Origin: CAVSUR01 sp052143655
GTDB lineage: Bacteria > Actinomycetota > Actinomycetes > Streptosporangiales > Streptosporangiaceae
DNA length: 26,588 bases
Direction: 5' to 3'
Assembly (NCBI GenBank): GCA_052143655.1
Contig: JBKQSL010000112.1
Span: 1-26,588, forward strand
Shown here in pieces: positions 1-7,464 of the stretch. The notes beneath the pieces were generated by a model. It was not told the origin of the DNA, searched no databases, and saw only the letters and a program-made list of their open reading frames with translations. The position numbers and the translations under genes are program-made. How positions within the stretch are numbered: position 1 is the first letter of the stretch; the number at the start of each line of letters is the position of its first letter.

Positions 1-2254
1 CCTGCACTCCCGGCGCCTGCGCGCTGCCCGCCTGCCCGCCGTCCGTCTCGCTGCCGGGCCAGGGCGGCCAGTCTGACCCGTAGGGCGGCTCGTCGGCCGC
101 GACGTCGGCGTCCAGCGACGCGGTCGCGAACAGGCTGCCCAGCGCGGCGTAGTCCGCCTCCGACAGCGGCTGCGGCCAGACCTCCAGGCCTAGCGGCCAG
201 ACCGTCGCCGTCATCCCGCCCGGCTCCTGCGGCGCGGCGGTCACCTCGATGCTGGCCGGGGTCGAGTGCCCGGACGGCACAGGCGCGCCGCCGGGGACCA
301 GCGCCGCCAGCCCGGCAGGCTCGGCGCACAGGTCCAGCAGCAGCGAGAACTGTCCCGGAGTCGGTGCTATCCGGCTGACCAGCAGGGTCAGCGCCCAGTC
401 CTCGTCTTCCGGCGCGGCCAGGCGGTGCTGGCGGATGTCGGCCTGCGCTTCCCCGTCGAGACGGCGGCGCAGCGCGACTGCCCGCGCGGCCAGCAGGTCC
501 AGTGCCTCATCGAGATTGCCGCACTCGGTCGTGCGCTGGCTGACCTCGGCGAACTCCTCGAAGCCGACCAGGATCAGGTCATACCATCCGGTCATCTCGG
601 TGAGGGCAAGCTCGGCGACAGCAGTGGCCAGCAGCCGTCCCGTCAGGTCGGCTGGCCCCTCCACCGTGGTCACCCGCAGGTGCTCTAGGTCCAGCAGCAG
701 GTAGCCGTCCTGGACGGCGCCCGCCGTGAACAGGCCGGGCAGCAGGTCGCCGGGACCCGGCGACAGCCGCGGCGGCGGCTCCCCCGGCGGCAGCGACAGC
801 CGCCAGGTCATGCCCTGATAGCCGCCCGGCACGGTGAACGGCTCGGGCGGCGGGTCGCTGGCCGGGCTGGCCAGCAACACATCCATCCCGCCCGGGAACA
901 CCCGGATCGCTATGATCTCCGGCAGCGGCTGGCCCGCCGTCATCAGGCTCGCGCCCAGGCTGGACAGTGCAGCGCGCAGCGTGGGCGCGGGCTGCACGTC
1001 CGGCTGGGCCTGCAGGCGCTGCTCAGCCTGCTGTACCGGAGCGCTGGCGGGCAGCGGGATGCGCCGGCCGCGGCGGCGGGACTGGCGCTGCCGGTGCCGC
1101 ATCCGGGCGAGCGTGACCACCGCGCCGCCGGCCAGCATGCCCGCGGCGAAGATCGCCAGCGGCGGCATCCGCTCGGTGTCAGCGACCGGCGCTATCACCG
1201 TCTGCGGCTGGTGGCCGGGCCCGGCGCCGGGCGGAGCGGTGACCACCGTGGAGGCTGGCGCCACGGTGCCGGAGACGGCCGGGGCCGGGGCCGCCGCGGA
1301 TGGCGCTGCGCCGGATGAGACCGGCCCCGGCGACTGCAGTGCTGTGCTGCCCTGTGCTGCTGTGCTGCCCTGTGGTGCCGTCGCGCCGGCCGCCGGGTGC
1401 GGTCGCTGGTAGCGCGGGTCGCGGGACCGGTGCGGACCGTGCTGCCCGGGACCGTGCCCGTTGGCGCTGGCGGGCCGGGCCGGGTCGTGCCCGGCGGCCG
1501 CTGGCAGCCGCAGCACCCAGCCGGGCCAGATCACCGACGGATCGGTGAACGTGCGGCCGCCGCCCATCTGGTGGCCCAGGTTCAGCGCGGCGATCTCGCC
1601 GTAGCGGTCCCCGTTGCCGAGGTAGTGCTGGGCGATGGTCCACAGGCAGTCGCCCGGCCGTACGGTGACTAGCTGATAGAAGCCCATCTTGCTCCCCTGT
1701 GCCGCGGGCGGTCCGGACCGCTGGCTGGCTGCGGCCTGGCCCGCCGCCTGGGCCCCCAGTTGGTCCGCCGCTAGCTGGCTCGCGGCCAGCTTGCCGGGCG
1801 CAGCCAGCCGCCCGGCAGCCGGCTCGGCAGCCGGGTGCGCCGGAGCGGTCGCCGCAGCCGCGGCCGGCTGGGCCGCCGCCGCCAGCATGGTCGCGGGCGC
1901 GCCGAAACTGAGCAGGGCCAGCGCCACCAGCTGCCCGGCCGCCGTCTGCACTCCGGGCATCCGCAGCCGCGGCGGCGTGCGGCCGCGCAGCGCGGCCTGT
2001 GCCTCGGCCAGCACCGCGACCATGAACGCCGCCCAGGCCAGCCAGCTGACGTCGCGCACGGCGGCCAGGAACAGCCAGCCGTTGTCCCGGTGCAGCAGCG
2101 CGCGGGAGATCCGGCTCCAGCTGTCGATGCGAGCCGGTATCGGCGAGCCGCCCAGCCGGTACAGCAGCAGCGGCAGGCCGATGATCAGCACGGCCAGCGT
2201 GAGCAGTGCCGCGATGCCGCGCAGCCGGGTCGCCAGCCCGCCCCGGCCGGTCAC
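1..2254 (-). CDS. LysM-domain multi-pass membrane protein of the Tad locus (3' end outside window)
   Basis: One uninterrupted reading frame of about 751 codons starts at a GTG at 2254, overlapping the upstream tadG-like stop by 4 bp (GTGA), and runs off the left edge, so the C-terminus is missing. Visible parts in order: hydrophobic segments near residues 12-33, 60-85 and 108-128; an Ala/Pro/Gln-rich linker; a LysM domain at about residues 190-240 (it contains VRPGDCLWTIAQHYLGNGDR and ends in WPGWVLRLP); a Pro/Ala-rich stretch; a fourth hydrophobic segment near 362-380 followed by an Arg-rich stop-transfer; then a long, probably cytoplasmic region. LysM domains bind peptidoglycan or chitin-like glycans. 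Proteins with this layout at the end of actinobacterial Tad loci often carry a C-terminal BTAD regulatory domain. That domain would lie outside the window and is not seen. Role in pilus anchoring or signalling is inference. Confidence 0.8.
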   Translation of the reverse strand, partial: MTGRGGLATRLRGIAALLTLAVLIIGLPLLLYRLGGSPIPARIDSWSRISRALLHRDNGWLFLAAVRDVSWLAWAAFMVAVLAEAQAALRGRTPPRLRMPGVQTAAGQLVALALLSFGAPATMLAAAAQPAAAAATAPAHPAAEPAAGRLAAPGKLAASQLAADQLGAQAAGQAAASQRSGPPAAQGSKMGFYQLVTVRPGDCLWTIAQHYLGNGDRYGEIAALNLGHQMGGGRTFTDPSVIWPGWVLRLPAAAGHDPARPASANGHGPGQHGPHRSRDPRYQRPHPAAGATAPQGSTAAQGSTALQSPGPVSSGAAPSAAAPAPAVSGTVAPASTVVTAPPGAGPGHQPQTVIAPVADTERMPPLAIFAAGMLAGGAVVTLARMRHRQRQSRRRGRRIPLPASAPVQQAEQRLQAQPDVQPAPTLRAALSSLGASLMTAGQPLPEIIAIRVFPGGMDVLLASPASDPPPEPFTVPGGYQGMTWRLSLPPGEPPPRLSPGPGDLLPGLFTAGAVQDGYLLLDLEHLRVTTVEGPADLTGRLLATAVAELALTEMTGWYDLILVGFEEFAEVSQRTTECGNLDEALDLLAARAVALRRRLDGEAQADIRQHRLAAPEDEDWALTLLVSRIAPTPGQFSLLLDLCAEPAGLAALVPGGAPVPSGHSTPASIEVTAAPQEPGGMTATVWPLGLEVWPQPLSEADYAALGSLFATASLDADVAADEPPYGSDWPPWPGSETDGGQAGSAQAPGVQ

Positions 2255-2874
2255 CGGCCCGCTCCGGTCACCCCGGTGACCAGCACCGCGGTCGCCGAGC
2301 CCGTCGCGCTGACCGAGTCGATCCCGATGATGGAGAGGATCTTGGTCGGCTCGGTCACCGTGACGGTCACCCGGATGGAGTCCCGGCCGGCCACCGCGAC
2401 GGATCCGGTGTAGCCGGCCTGGGACAGGTACTGCTGCGCTGCGGCGACGGCCTGCGACTGGTCGACCGCGAAGGCGCCAGTGGCATACGCCTGCGCCGGG
2501 CTGATGATCCCGGCGCCGGCCCTGGCCGCTTCCTGGGCGGCCGCGGTCGCGTTCTGCGCAGCGTCCAGCTTGGCGCCGCCGTCGACGACCAGGCCCGCCA
2601 GCGCCAGCAGGGCCACGAACAGGACGGCCAGCATGAGGATCAGCGATCCCTGCTCGCCGTCGCGCCCGTTCCCGGGTCCAGGGCCGTTCCCGGGTCCAGG
2701 GCCGGTAACAGCGCGGCACAGCCGGGTACGCGCCTGGTGCCTTGCTCGCATCGCCCGCATCCGGCGTCTGCTCCGATCCAGTCGGGTGCCGGGCCGCGGC
2801 CATCGTGGCCGGCCCGGGCAGCCGCCGTCGCGGGGCAGCCGGCGGCTAGCCTGGCCGGCAGGTGTGACAGTCAC
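2251..2874 (-). CDS. TadG-like pilus assembly protein (single-pass, pseudopilin-like)
   Basis: A 207-aa protein with one strong hydrophobic helix after GEQGSLILMLAVLFVALLAL, then an Ala-rich helix (LDAAQNATAAAQEAARAGAG) and a beta-rich C-terminal domain. This is the pattern of TadE/TadG-like minor pilins of Gram-positive Tad systems. The helix begins GSLILM, so the Glu expected at +5 of a prepilin cleavage site is absent and processing by the prepilin peptidase is doubtful. The GTG at 2874 lies 7 bases after the preceding gene's stop. An internal ATG at 2760 (GGAG 10 bases upstream) would remove a low-complexity Arg-rich leader and is an alternative start. Two direct copies of an 18-bp unit around 2669-2704 encode a GPGPGN repeat just before the helix. 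Its stop overlaps the next gene by 4 bp. Confidence 0.75.
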   Translation of the reverse strand: MTVTPAGQASRRLPRDGGCPGRPRWPRPGTRLDRSRRRMRAMRARHQARTRLCRAVTGPGPGNGPGPGNGRDGEQGSLILMLAVLFVALLALAGLVVDGGAKLDAAQNATAAAQEAARAGAGIISPAQAYATGAFAVDQSQAVAAAQQYLSQAGYTGSVAVAGRDSIRVTVTVTEPTKILSIIGIDSVSATGSATAVLVTGVTGAGR

Positions 2875-2881
2875 TGTGACA

Positions 2882-3316
2882 TCACCGTCCCCGGTACGGG
2901 TCGAGCGGCGAACTGAAGCTCGCCTGCAGCAGCTTGCGGCCGGGCAGCCCCGGCACTGCCAGGCTGGACAGCGGCACCCAGCAGGTCACGGTGGCGCTCA
3001 CGGTGGACGGCTGGCCGACGGGCACGCCAAACCCGGTCACGTCCACCCGCACGCCTGGCGCCGGGCTGCAGTCCAGCCCCTCGCTGGCCAGCTCCGCCCG
3101 GGCGGAGCTGATCGCGGCGGTGATCGCCTGCTGCGGGGTCCGGGAGATCGACGCCTGCCGGGCCGCATCGCGGGCGGCCGCCTGCACCGAGCCGAGCGCC
3201 AGCGAGGTCCGGCCCGCCGCGATCACCAGCCCGATCAGGGCCAGCACGACGGGCGCGAGCAGCACCAGCTCGAGCGGGGCGTTGCCCGCGTCGCCAGCGC
3301 GCTGACCTGTACGCAA
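2882..3316 (-). CDS. TadE-like minor pilin
   Basis: The product is 144 aa with an N-terminal pilin-like signal: Gly11 followed by NAPLE, giving Glu at +5, then the hydrophobic helix LVLLAPVVLALIGLVIAAGR. An Ala-rich amphipathic stretch (VQAAARDAARQAS) and a beta-rich C-terminus follow, as is usual for TadE. The frame stays open far upstream, but that part is the shadow of the preceding gene. I chose the TTG at 3316 because GGAGG (3324-3328) lies 7 bases before it and because the protein then begins just ahead of the pilin signal. The protein is expected in the membrane until cleaved by the prepilin peptidase encoded at 10639-11280. It lies downstream of a 14-bp tandem repeat array, so its translation may be set separately from its neighbours. 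Confidence 0.8.
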   Translation of the reverse strand: MRTGQRAGDAGNAPLELVLLAPVVLALIGLVIAAGRTSLALGSVQAAARDAARQASISRTPQQAITAAISSARAELASEGLDCSPAPGVRVDVTGFGVPVGQPSTVSATVTCWVPLSSLAVPGLPGRKLLQASFSSPLDPYRGR

Positions 3317-3332
3317 TCGGGTTCCTCCGTTC

Positions 3333-3416
3333 TGCCGGTACTGGCCTGCCGGTACTGGGCTGCCGGTACTGGGCTGCCGGTACTGGGCTGCCAGTACTGG
3401 GTTGCCGGTATCGGGT
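3333..3416. repeat. Six tandem copies of a 14-bp unit between two tadE-like genes
   Basis: The unit TGCCGGTACTGGGC occurs head to tail at 3333, 3347, 3361, 3375, 3389 and 3403. Copies 2-4 are identical, the first differs by one base, the fifth by two and the sixth by a few. The array fills most of the 137 bp between the stop of one tadE-like gene (3454) and the TTG start of the next (3316). It is not a multiple of three in unit length, which fits a non-coding intercistronic role. Each unit contains GGTACT and its near-complement, so weak hairpins between copies are possible. Confidence 0.9.
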
Positions 3417-3453
3417 GCCCGGGCGGGCTGACTCCGGGGCGGCCCCGGGTCGG

Positions 3454-3849
3454 CTAGCCGCCCGGGGTGGTGAACCTCTCGACCGGCAGCGCCGCGCTCT
3501 GCCGGACCGTCAGCCGCAGGCCGGGCACCAGGGAGGGCACCGTGCCGGTGACGGTGACCTCGACCGTGCCGGCGGTGCTGCCCGCCGAGCTGGCGGCCGG
3601 CGACAGCAGGTAGCCCGATGCCGCCGAGCGGGCGAACGAAACCGCCGTCTGCGGCCCGGCGCCCGGCGCGGCATCGAGCACCCGGGCGGCGTCGGCGCCC
3701 TGCCGGGCGGCGGCCAGGGCCGCCTGGCGCGCCAGGTACCACACCGACGCCTGCACGATTACCATCAGGCCGGCCAGGAACACCGGCACGATGATCACGT
3801 AGCTGAGCGTGAACGCCCCGCCGTCGGCCCGTCCGGCCATCGCGCGCAT
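3454..3849 (-). CDS. TadE-like minor pilin
   Basis: The product is 131 aa, beginning MRAMAGRADGGAFTLSYV and followed by the helix IIVPVFLAGLMVIVQASVWY, an Ala-rich helix with ARQAALAAARQGADAARV, and a beta-rich C-terminal domain. This is the TadE family layout. At the expected prepilin site (Gly11 then AFTLS) the +5 residue is Ser rather than Glu, while the adjacent aromatic Tyr typical of Flp and TadE signals is kept. It starts 2 bp after the stop of the Flp-like pilin gene (3852). A second ATG at 3840 is a possible start. It probably acts as a minor pilin or assembly factor in the cytoplasmic membrane. Confidence 0.78.
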   Translation of the reverse strand: MRAMAGRADGGAFTLSYVIIVPVFLAGLMVIVQASVWYLARQAALAAARQGADAARVLDAAPGAGPQTAVSFARSAASGYLLSPAASSAGSTAGTVEVTVTGTVPSLVPGLRLTVRQSAALPVERFTTPGG

Positions 3850-3851
3850 GG

Positions 3852-4052
3852 CTAGGGCAGCTTGGCTGTCTCAGCCGAGATAGCGCTCTTGAAGACGACC
3901 CCGGCCGCGACCGCCGCCGCGACCAGGATCCCGGCGATCACGATCCATTCCAGGGTCAGCGCGCCGGCCTGCGGGTTATCGCCCAGCGCGGACCTGATCC
4001 GGCTCCGGGCGCGATCTACCAGCCAGCCGGCCATCAACAGCAGCGGGGTCAT
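3852..4052 (-). CDS. flp: Flp-like type IVb pilin (major pilin candidate)
   Basis: A small 66-aa protein with a basic, partly hydrophobic leader of about 30 residues, then Gly30 followed by ALTLEW and the helix IVIAGILVAAAVAAGVVF and a short tail. The Gly-x4-Glu arrangement is the classic prepilin peptidase recognition pattern, with Trp in the place of the Tyr usual in Flp pilins. Length, position directly before two tadE-like genes and after tadC, and a strong ribosome site (AAGGAG 4 bases before the ATG at 4052) all support a structural pilin. Mature size would be about 36 residues. The 42 bp between it and tadC hold nothing else recognised. Confidence 0.8.
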   Translation of the reverse strand: MTPLLLMAGWLVDRARSRIRSALGDNPQAGALTLEWIVIAGILVAAAVAAGVVFKSAISAETAKLP

Positions 4053-4094
4053 GGCTCTCCTTCCATTTCCCTTTTCTCGGCGCGCGGGCAGCCG

Positions 4095-5003
4095 CTAGCC
4101 CGCGCCCAGAGTTCGGTAGACGACGGGGAAGACCAGCAGCAGCAGGAAGCCGGCGCCGAGCAGCGCGATGGGGACCACCATCGTGGTGCTGCGCGATCCG
4201 GCACGGGCCCGGTCGGCGGCGAGCGCCTGGGCCCGCATGGACGCGGCCCGGGCTGCCAGCGTCTCCAGGATCCGCGCGCCCTCGTGCCCGGCGACCTCGG
4301 CAATGTCCGCCAGGTCAGCCAGCTCGCTGATCCCGGTCTGCGCGGCCAGCTCGGCCAGGGCGGTCCACGGGGCAGCGCCGGACCGGCGGGCCGCGTCCAG
4401 CGCGGCCGCGATGCGCTGGAACGCCCAGCCATGGCCGATCTCGGCGGCCGCCTCCAGCGCCTCGGTCGGCCCGGCGCCCGCGCCCCGCTCCAGCGCGACC
4501 AGGTCCAGGTAGCTCGTCATGGCGTGCCGGAAATCCGTCCGCCGCTCGGCCGCGTTGACCCGGGTCACCAGGTCCGGGGCGAAGAACAGCGCTGCGCTCA
4601 GCAGCAGCGCGGCCACCACCGGGAACGCCGGGGTCACCCGGGTCCCGGCCAGGGCGGCGAGCGCGCTGAGCGCCGGCACGGTCACCAGCCCGATCAGCCC
4701 GCAGATGACCTTGCTGGCCAGGAAGCTCTCCCGGTCCTGCCCGAGCAGCGCCAGGTCCTGAGACGGCACCGGCACCGGCAGCGCCGCGCCAGCGTTCGCG
4801 GCTGCCTGGCGCAGCGGGGACAGCGTCGCGCTGCCGCGCCCGGGCCCCCCGAAACCCTGGTAGTAGCCGCCGGGCTGGCCGCCGCCGGCGTCCAGCCGGG
4901 CCAGGGCCGCGTCCAGCCGGGCTGACGCCGGGATCAGCTCCCGGACGATCAGGAATATCCCCAGCCCGATCAGCACGCCGACGGCCGGCACCCACAGGCT
5001 CAT
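4095..5003 (-). CDS. tadC: TadC-like inner-membrane platform protein (GspF/T2SSF domain)
   Basis: The product is 302 aa from the ATG at 5003, which overlaps the tadB stop in an ATGA. It has an N-terminal membrane segment (WVPAVGVLIGLGIFLIV), a Gly-rich linker, two central hydrophobic segments near residues 100-150, a cytoplasmic T2SSF-type helical domain (DFRHAMTSYLDLVALERGAG through DIAEVAGHEGARILETLA) and a C-terminal helix ending FLLLLVFPVVYRTLGAG. TadB and TadC together form the membrane platform above the TadA ATPase. An upstream extension of the same frame to 5285 is the shadow of tadB and was not used. Confidence 0.9.
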   Translation of the reverse strand: MSLWVPAVGVLIGLGIFLIVRELIPASARLDAALARLDAGGGQPGGYYQGFGGPGRGSATLSPLRQAAANAGAALPVPVPSQDLALLGQDRESFLASKVICGLIGLVTVPALSALAALAGTRVTPAFPVVAALLLSAALFFAPDLVTRVNAAERRTDFRHAMTSYLDLVALERGAGAGPTEALEAAAEIGHGWAFQRIAAALDAARRSGAAPWTALAELAAQTGISELADLADIAEVAGHEGARILETLAARAASMRAQALAADRARAGSRSTTMVVPIALLGAGFLLLLVFPVVYRTLGAG

Positions 5004-5929
5004 GGCCGGGCCCGCCGCTGCCGGGCGCCCTGGGCCGACGCGCCGCTGCGGAACGACCGGCCGGGCTGGGCGGCCAGGATGTGCTGGCCCCGCGGCTGCG
5101 GCCCGTCCAGGAACCGGCCGGGCGCGGCGATGCTGCCCAGCCGGTGCAGCCACAGCAGCCCGCCGGCGTACAGGACCAGCACCAGCGCCAGGACCACCTG
5201 GCCGGCCACGGTCCCGTACGGCGCCGAGTAGGTCCGGTTCACGACCGCGAAGACGGTGAAGCCCACGACGAACGCGGTGATCCACTTCACCGTGGTGCGG
5301 TGCTGGGCCCGCTCGGCCTCGATGTCGCGCCGGGCCGCGACGTCCCGGGCGAGCATGGCGGCCAGGGCGTTCAGCACGTCCCTGGCTGCGCCGCCGCGGC
5401 GGCCGGTGGCGATGATCAGCGCGGCCGCGATGCGGTCGCCCGCCGGGTCGCTGATGTCGGCGGCGAACGCGCGCAGCGCCGCCTCGGTGCCGGTCCGCGC
5501 CCGCAGCCTGCCGACCAGCGCGGTGACCGGGGCGGAGATCGCGGCGGGCGCCGACCGGGCGCTCATCTCCAGGGCATCCTCAAGCCCGCGGCTGGCGGTG
5601 AGCATGTCAGCGAGCCGACGGACCCACTGTTCCAGTCCCTCCAGCATCGCGGTGCGGCGCCGCTCCGCGGTCCCGAAGTTCATCCGGGGCAGGAAGACCA
5701 CCGCCAGCGCCGCTCCGATCCCGCCGACCGGCCAGCGGGTGATGGCCAGCACCACCAGTCCGGCGACCAGCGCGAACAGCAGCTGGCGGCGGCTGCGCAG
5801 GGACACCGCCGCCCGCCGTGCGCGCCGCGGCGGCACCCCGGCGGCCGGGACCCGCCCTGGCAGCTCACGGATCAGCAGCACCAGTCCTGCCGCGACCGCC
5901 GCGCCGGCCAGCGCGGCCAGGACCATCAC
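5000..5929 (-). CDS. tadB: TadB-like inner-membrane platform protein (GspF/T2SSF domain)
   Basis: The product is 309 aa. An N-terminal membrane helix (LAALAGAAVAAGLVLLIREL) is followed by two hydrophobic segments (LLFALVAGLVVLAITRW and GIGAALAVVFLPRM), a T2SSF domain (EGLEQWVRRLADMLTASRGL to about residue 200) and C-terminal helices including WITAFVVGFTVFAVV and VVLALVLVLYAGGLLWL. It starts as GTGATG (5929 or 5926), overlapping the tadA stop, and ends in an ATGA overlap with tadC, so the three genes are probably translationally coupled. The C-terminal tail is basic and Arg/Gln-rich. It is the partner of TadC in the pilus machine platform. Confidence 0.9.
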   Translation of the reverse strand: MMVLAALAGAAVAAGLVLLIRELPGRVPAAGVPPRRARRAAVSLRSRRQLLFALVAGLVVLAITRWPVGGIGAALAVVFLPRMNFGTAERRRTAMLEGLEQWVRRLADMLTASRGLEDALEMSARSAPAAISAPVTALVGRLRARTGTEAALRAFAADISDPAGDRIAAALIIATGRRGGAARDVLNALAAMLARDVAARRDIEAERAQHRTTVKWITAFVVGFTVFAVVNRTYSAPYGTVAGQVVLALVLVLYAGGLLWLHRLGSIAAPGRFLDGPQPRGQHILAAQPGRSFRSGASAQGARQRRARP

Positions 5930-7464
5930 CGCGGTCCCCCGGCCCGGGCCATGGCGCGCTGGCGGTCCAGCAGGGCCGGGTCGAAGCCGACCGCGACCAG
6001 CCGGTGCAGCGTGCGCGGTGAGGGGGTGTGCGCCGCGACCGCCGCGCCGCCCGGCCCGGTCGGCAGGAACAGCCGGTTGGCCGACGGCCGCTCGGTGTCA
6101 CCCGGCGGCATGACCTCCAGGATCTCCGACACGTACCGGACGGTGCGCTGCCCGTCGTAGCGCTTGCGCACGTGCACGATCAGGTCCACCGCCATGCCGA
6201 CCAGGATGTGGATGGCCCGCTCGGCGAGCGCGAGGCCACCGCGCAGCGCGAGGATCAGGATCCGGTCGAACGCCTCAGCCGGGGAGTTCGCGTGCAGCGT
6301 GCACATCGAGCCCTCCTGGCCGGAGTTCATCGCCTCCAGCATCGGCATGATCTCGCTCCGCCGCACCTCCCCGACGATGATGCGCTGCGGGTTGTGCCGC
6401 AGCGCGTGGGCGACGAGATCATGCAGGGGGATGCTGCCCGCGCCCTCCGAGTTCGGCTCCCGCGCCTCGAACGCGATCACGTCCGGATGCGCGGCCATCG
6501 TGTGCAGGAACAGCTCGTATTCCGACTCCAGCGTGGCGACTCGCTCGCCGGGCGGGATCTCGCCGGCCAGCGCGCGCAGCAGCGTGGTCTTGCCGGCGTT
6601 CACTCCCCCGGTGACGATGATGTTGCACCGGGCCCGCACGGCCGCGGCCAGGAAGGCCGCCGTGACCTCGTCCACGGTGCCCAGCTGCACCAGCCGGCCG
6701 AGACTGACCTCCAGGTGCCCGTGCCTGCGCAGCGAGACGCACGGCCGCGGCGTGACCGCCATCGTCGCGGTGATCCGGGCCCCGCCCGCCAGCGCCACGT
6801 TGACCAGCGGCGCCGCGGCTGAGAACTCCCGGGCCGTCTGACCGCCGCGGGCCGCCCAGTTGCGGATCAGCGCGATCAGATCCTCGTCGCTGGCCGCGAC
6901 CGGCGGGCCGGTGACCCGCTCCCCGGTCGCATAGGTCACCCAGACCTGGTCGCAGCCGTTGACGTCGACGTTCTCCACCTGCGGGTCGCGCAGGTAGCCG
7001 GCCAGCGGCCCGAGGCCGTAGCGCTGGTCGTAGACCGCCTGCGCCAGCGCCTCCCGGTCGGCGGGCGAGGGCACCGGCGCCCCGGCCCGCACCAGCCGCT
7101 GCGCCCAGCCGCGCACAGCCTCGCGGATCAGCGGCAGCACGTCCTGCGGATCGGCGCCGTCGGGCAGCCGGTCGGCGATCGCCGCCAGCACCTCGCTGAC
7201 GCCGCTGCGCAGCCGGGTGAAGACGGCGGCATCCGGCAGGCCGGGCTCCTCCGGCTCCGGAGTGTCCGGGTATCCGGCCGGGTGGCCGTAGCCGCCGTAG
7301 TCGCTCGGGCCGAAATCGCTGCGCCCGTACTCGCCGGGCCCGTACTGGTCAGCCCCGTACTGGCTGGGGCTGTGCTGGCTGGGGCTGTGCTGGCTGGTGG
7401 GGCTGGCCGGGCCGGGCACGGGCTGCCCGTCGTCCCGGGCTGGGCTCCAGCGCAGGTCGGTCAC
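5926..7464 (-). CDS. tadA: TadA/CpaF-family secretion ATPase
   Basis: The product is 512 aa and belongs to the type II/IV secretion ATPase superfamily that powers pilus assembly. Visible motifs: Walker A at 286-294 (GGVNAGKTT), the acidic box TLESEYEL at 311-318, the Walker B region RIIVGEVRRSE at 361-371 and the His box MCTLHANSP at 387-395. The N-terminal 75 residues are low complexity (Ser/Gln/Pro and Gln-Tyr-Gly repeats, then a Pro/Glu stretch) and are unlike the ordered N-domain of most TadA proteins. The C-terminal 60 residues extend beyond the usual end. It starts at a GTG at 7464 that overlaps the stop of the cpaE-like gene (GTGA). An ATP-hydrolysing hexamer at the cytoplasmic membrane is expected. 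Confidence 0.95.
   Translation of the reverse strand: MTDLRWSPARDDGQPVPGPASPTSQHSPSQHSPSQYGADQYGPGEYGRSDFGPSDYGGYGHPAGYPDTPEPEEPGLPDAAVFTRLRSGVSEVLAAIADRLPDGADPQDVLPLIREAVRGWAQRLVRAGAPVPSPADREALAQAVYDQRYGLGPLAGYLRDPQVENVDVNGCDQVWVTYATGERVTGPPVAASDEDLIALIRNWAARGGQTAREFSAAAPLVNVALAGGARITATMAVTPRPCVSLRRHGHLEVSLGRLVQLGTVDEVTAAFLAAAVRARCNIIVTGGVNAGKTTLLRALAGEIPPGERVATLESEYELFLHTMAAHPDVIAFEAREPNSEGAGSIPLHDLVAHALRHNPQRIIVGEVRRSEIMPMLEAMNSGQEGSMCTLHANSPAEAFDRILILALRGGLALAERAIHILVGMAVDLIVHVRKRYDGQRTVRYVSEILEVMPPGDTERPSANRLFLPTGPGGAAVAAHTPSPRTLHRLVAVGFDPALLDRQRAMARAGGPR
7361..7390. repeat. Two perfect 15-bp tandem copies inside the tadA 5' end
   Basis: The unit TGGCTGGGGCTGTGC occurs twice in a row at 7361 and 7376, with degenerate copies on either side. 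On the coding (minus) strand it encodes the Ser-Pro-Ser-Gln-His repeat of the TadA leader. Unit length is a multiple of three, so copy changes would keep the frame. Confidence 0.85.

Noticed and set aside
3333..3416. CRISPR array
   Set aside because: Repeats are 14 bp and directly adjacent, with no spacers and no cas genes.
2882..3742. A 286-residue TadE with a long N-terminal extension
   Set aside because: The extension overlaps the preceding tadE-like gene in another frame and translates the 14-bp repeats; a TTG with GGAGG at 3316 explains the gene better.
4095..5285. Longer tadC reading (396 codons) reaching into tadB
   Set aside because: The extra N-terminus is Arg/Gly/Pro-rich shadow of tadB; the ATG at 5003 in an ATGA overlap gives the normal family start.
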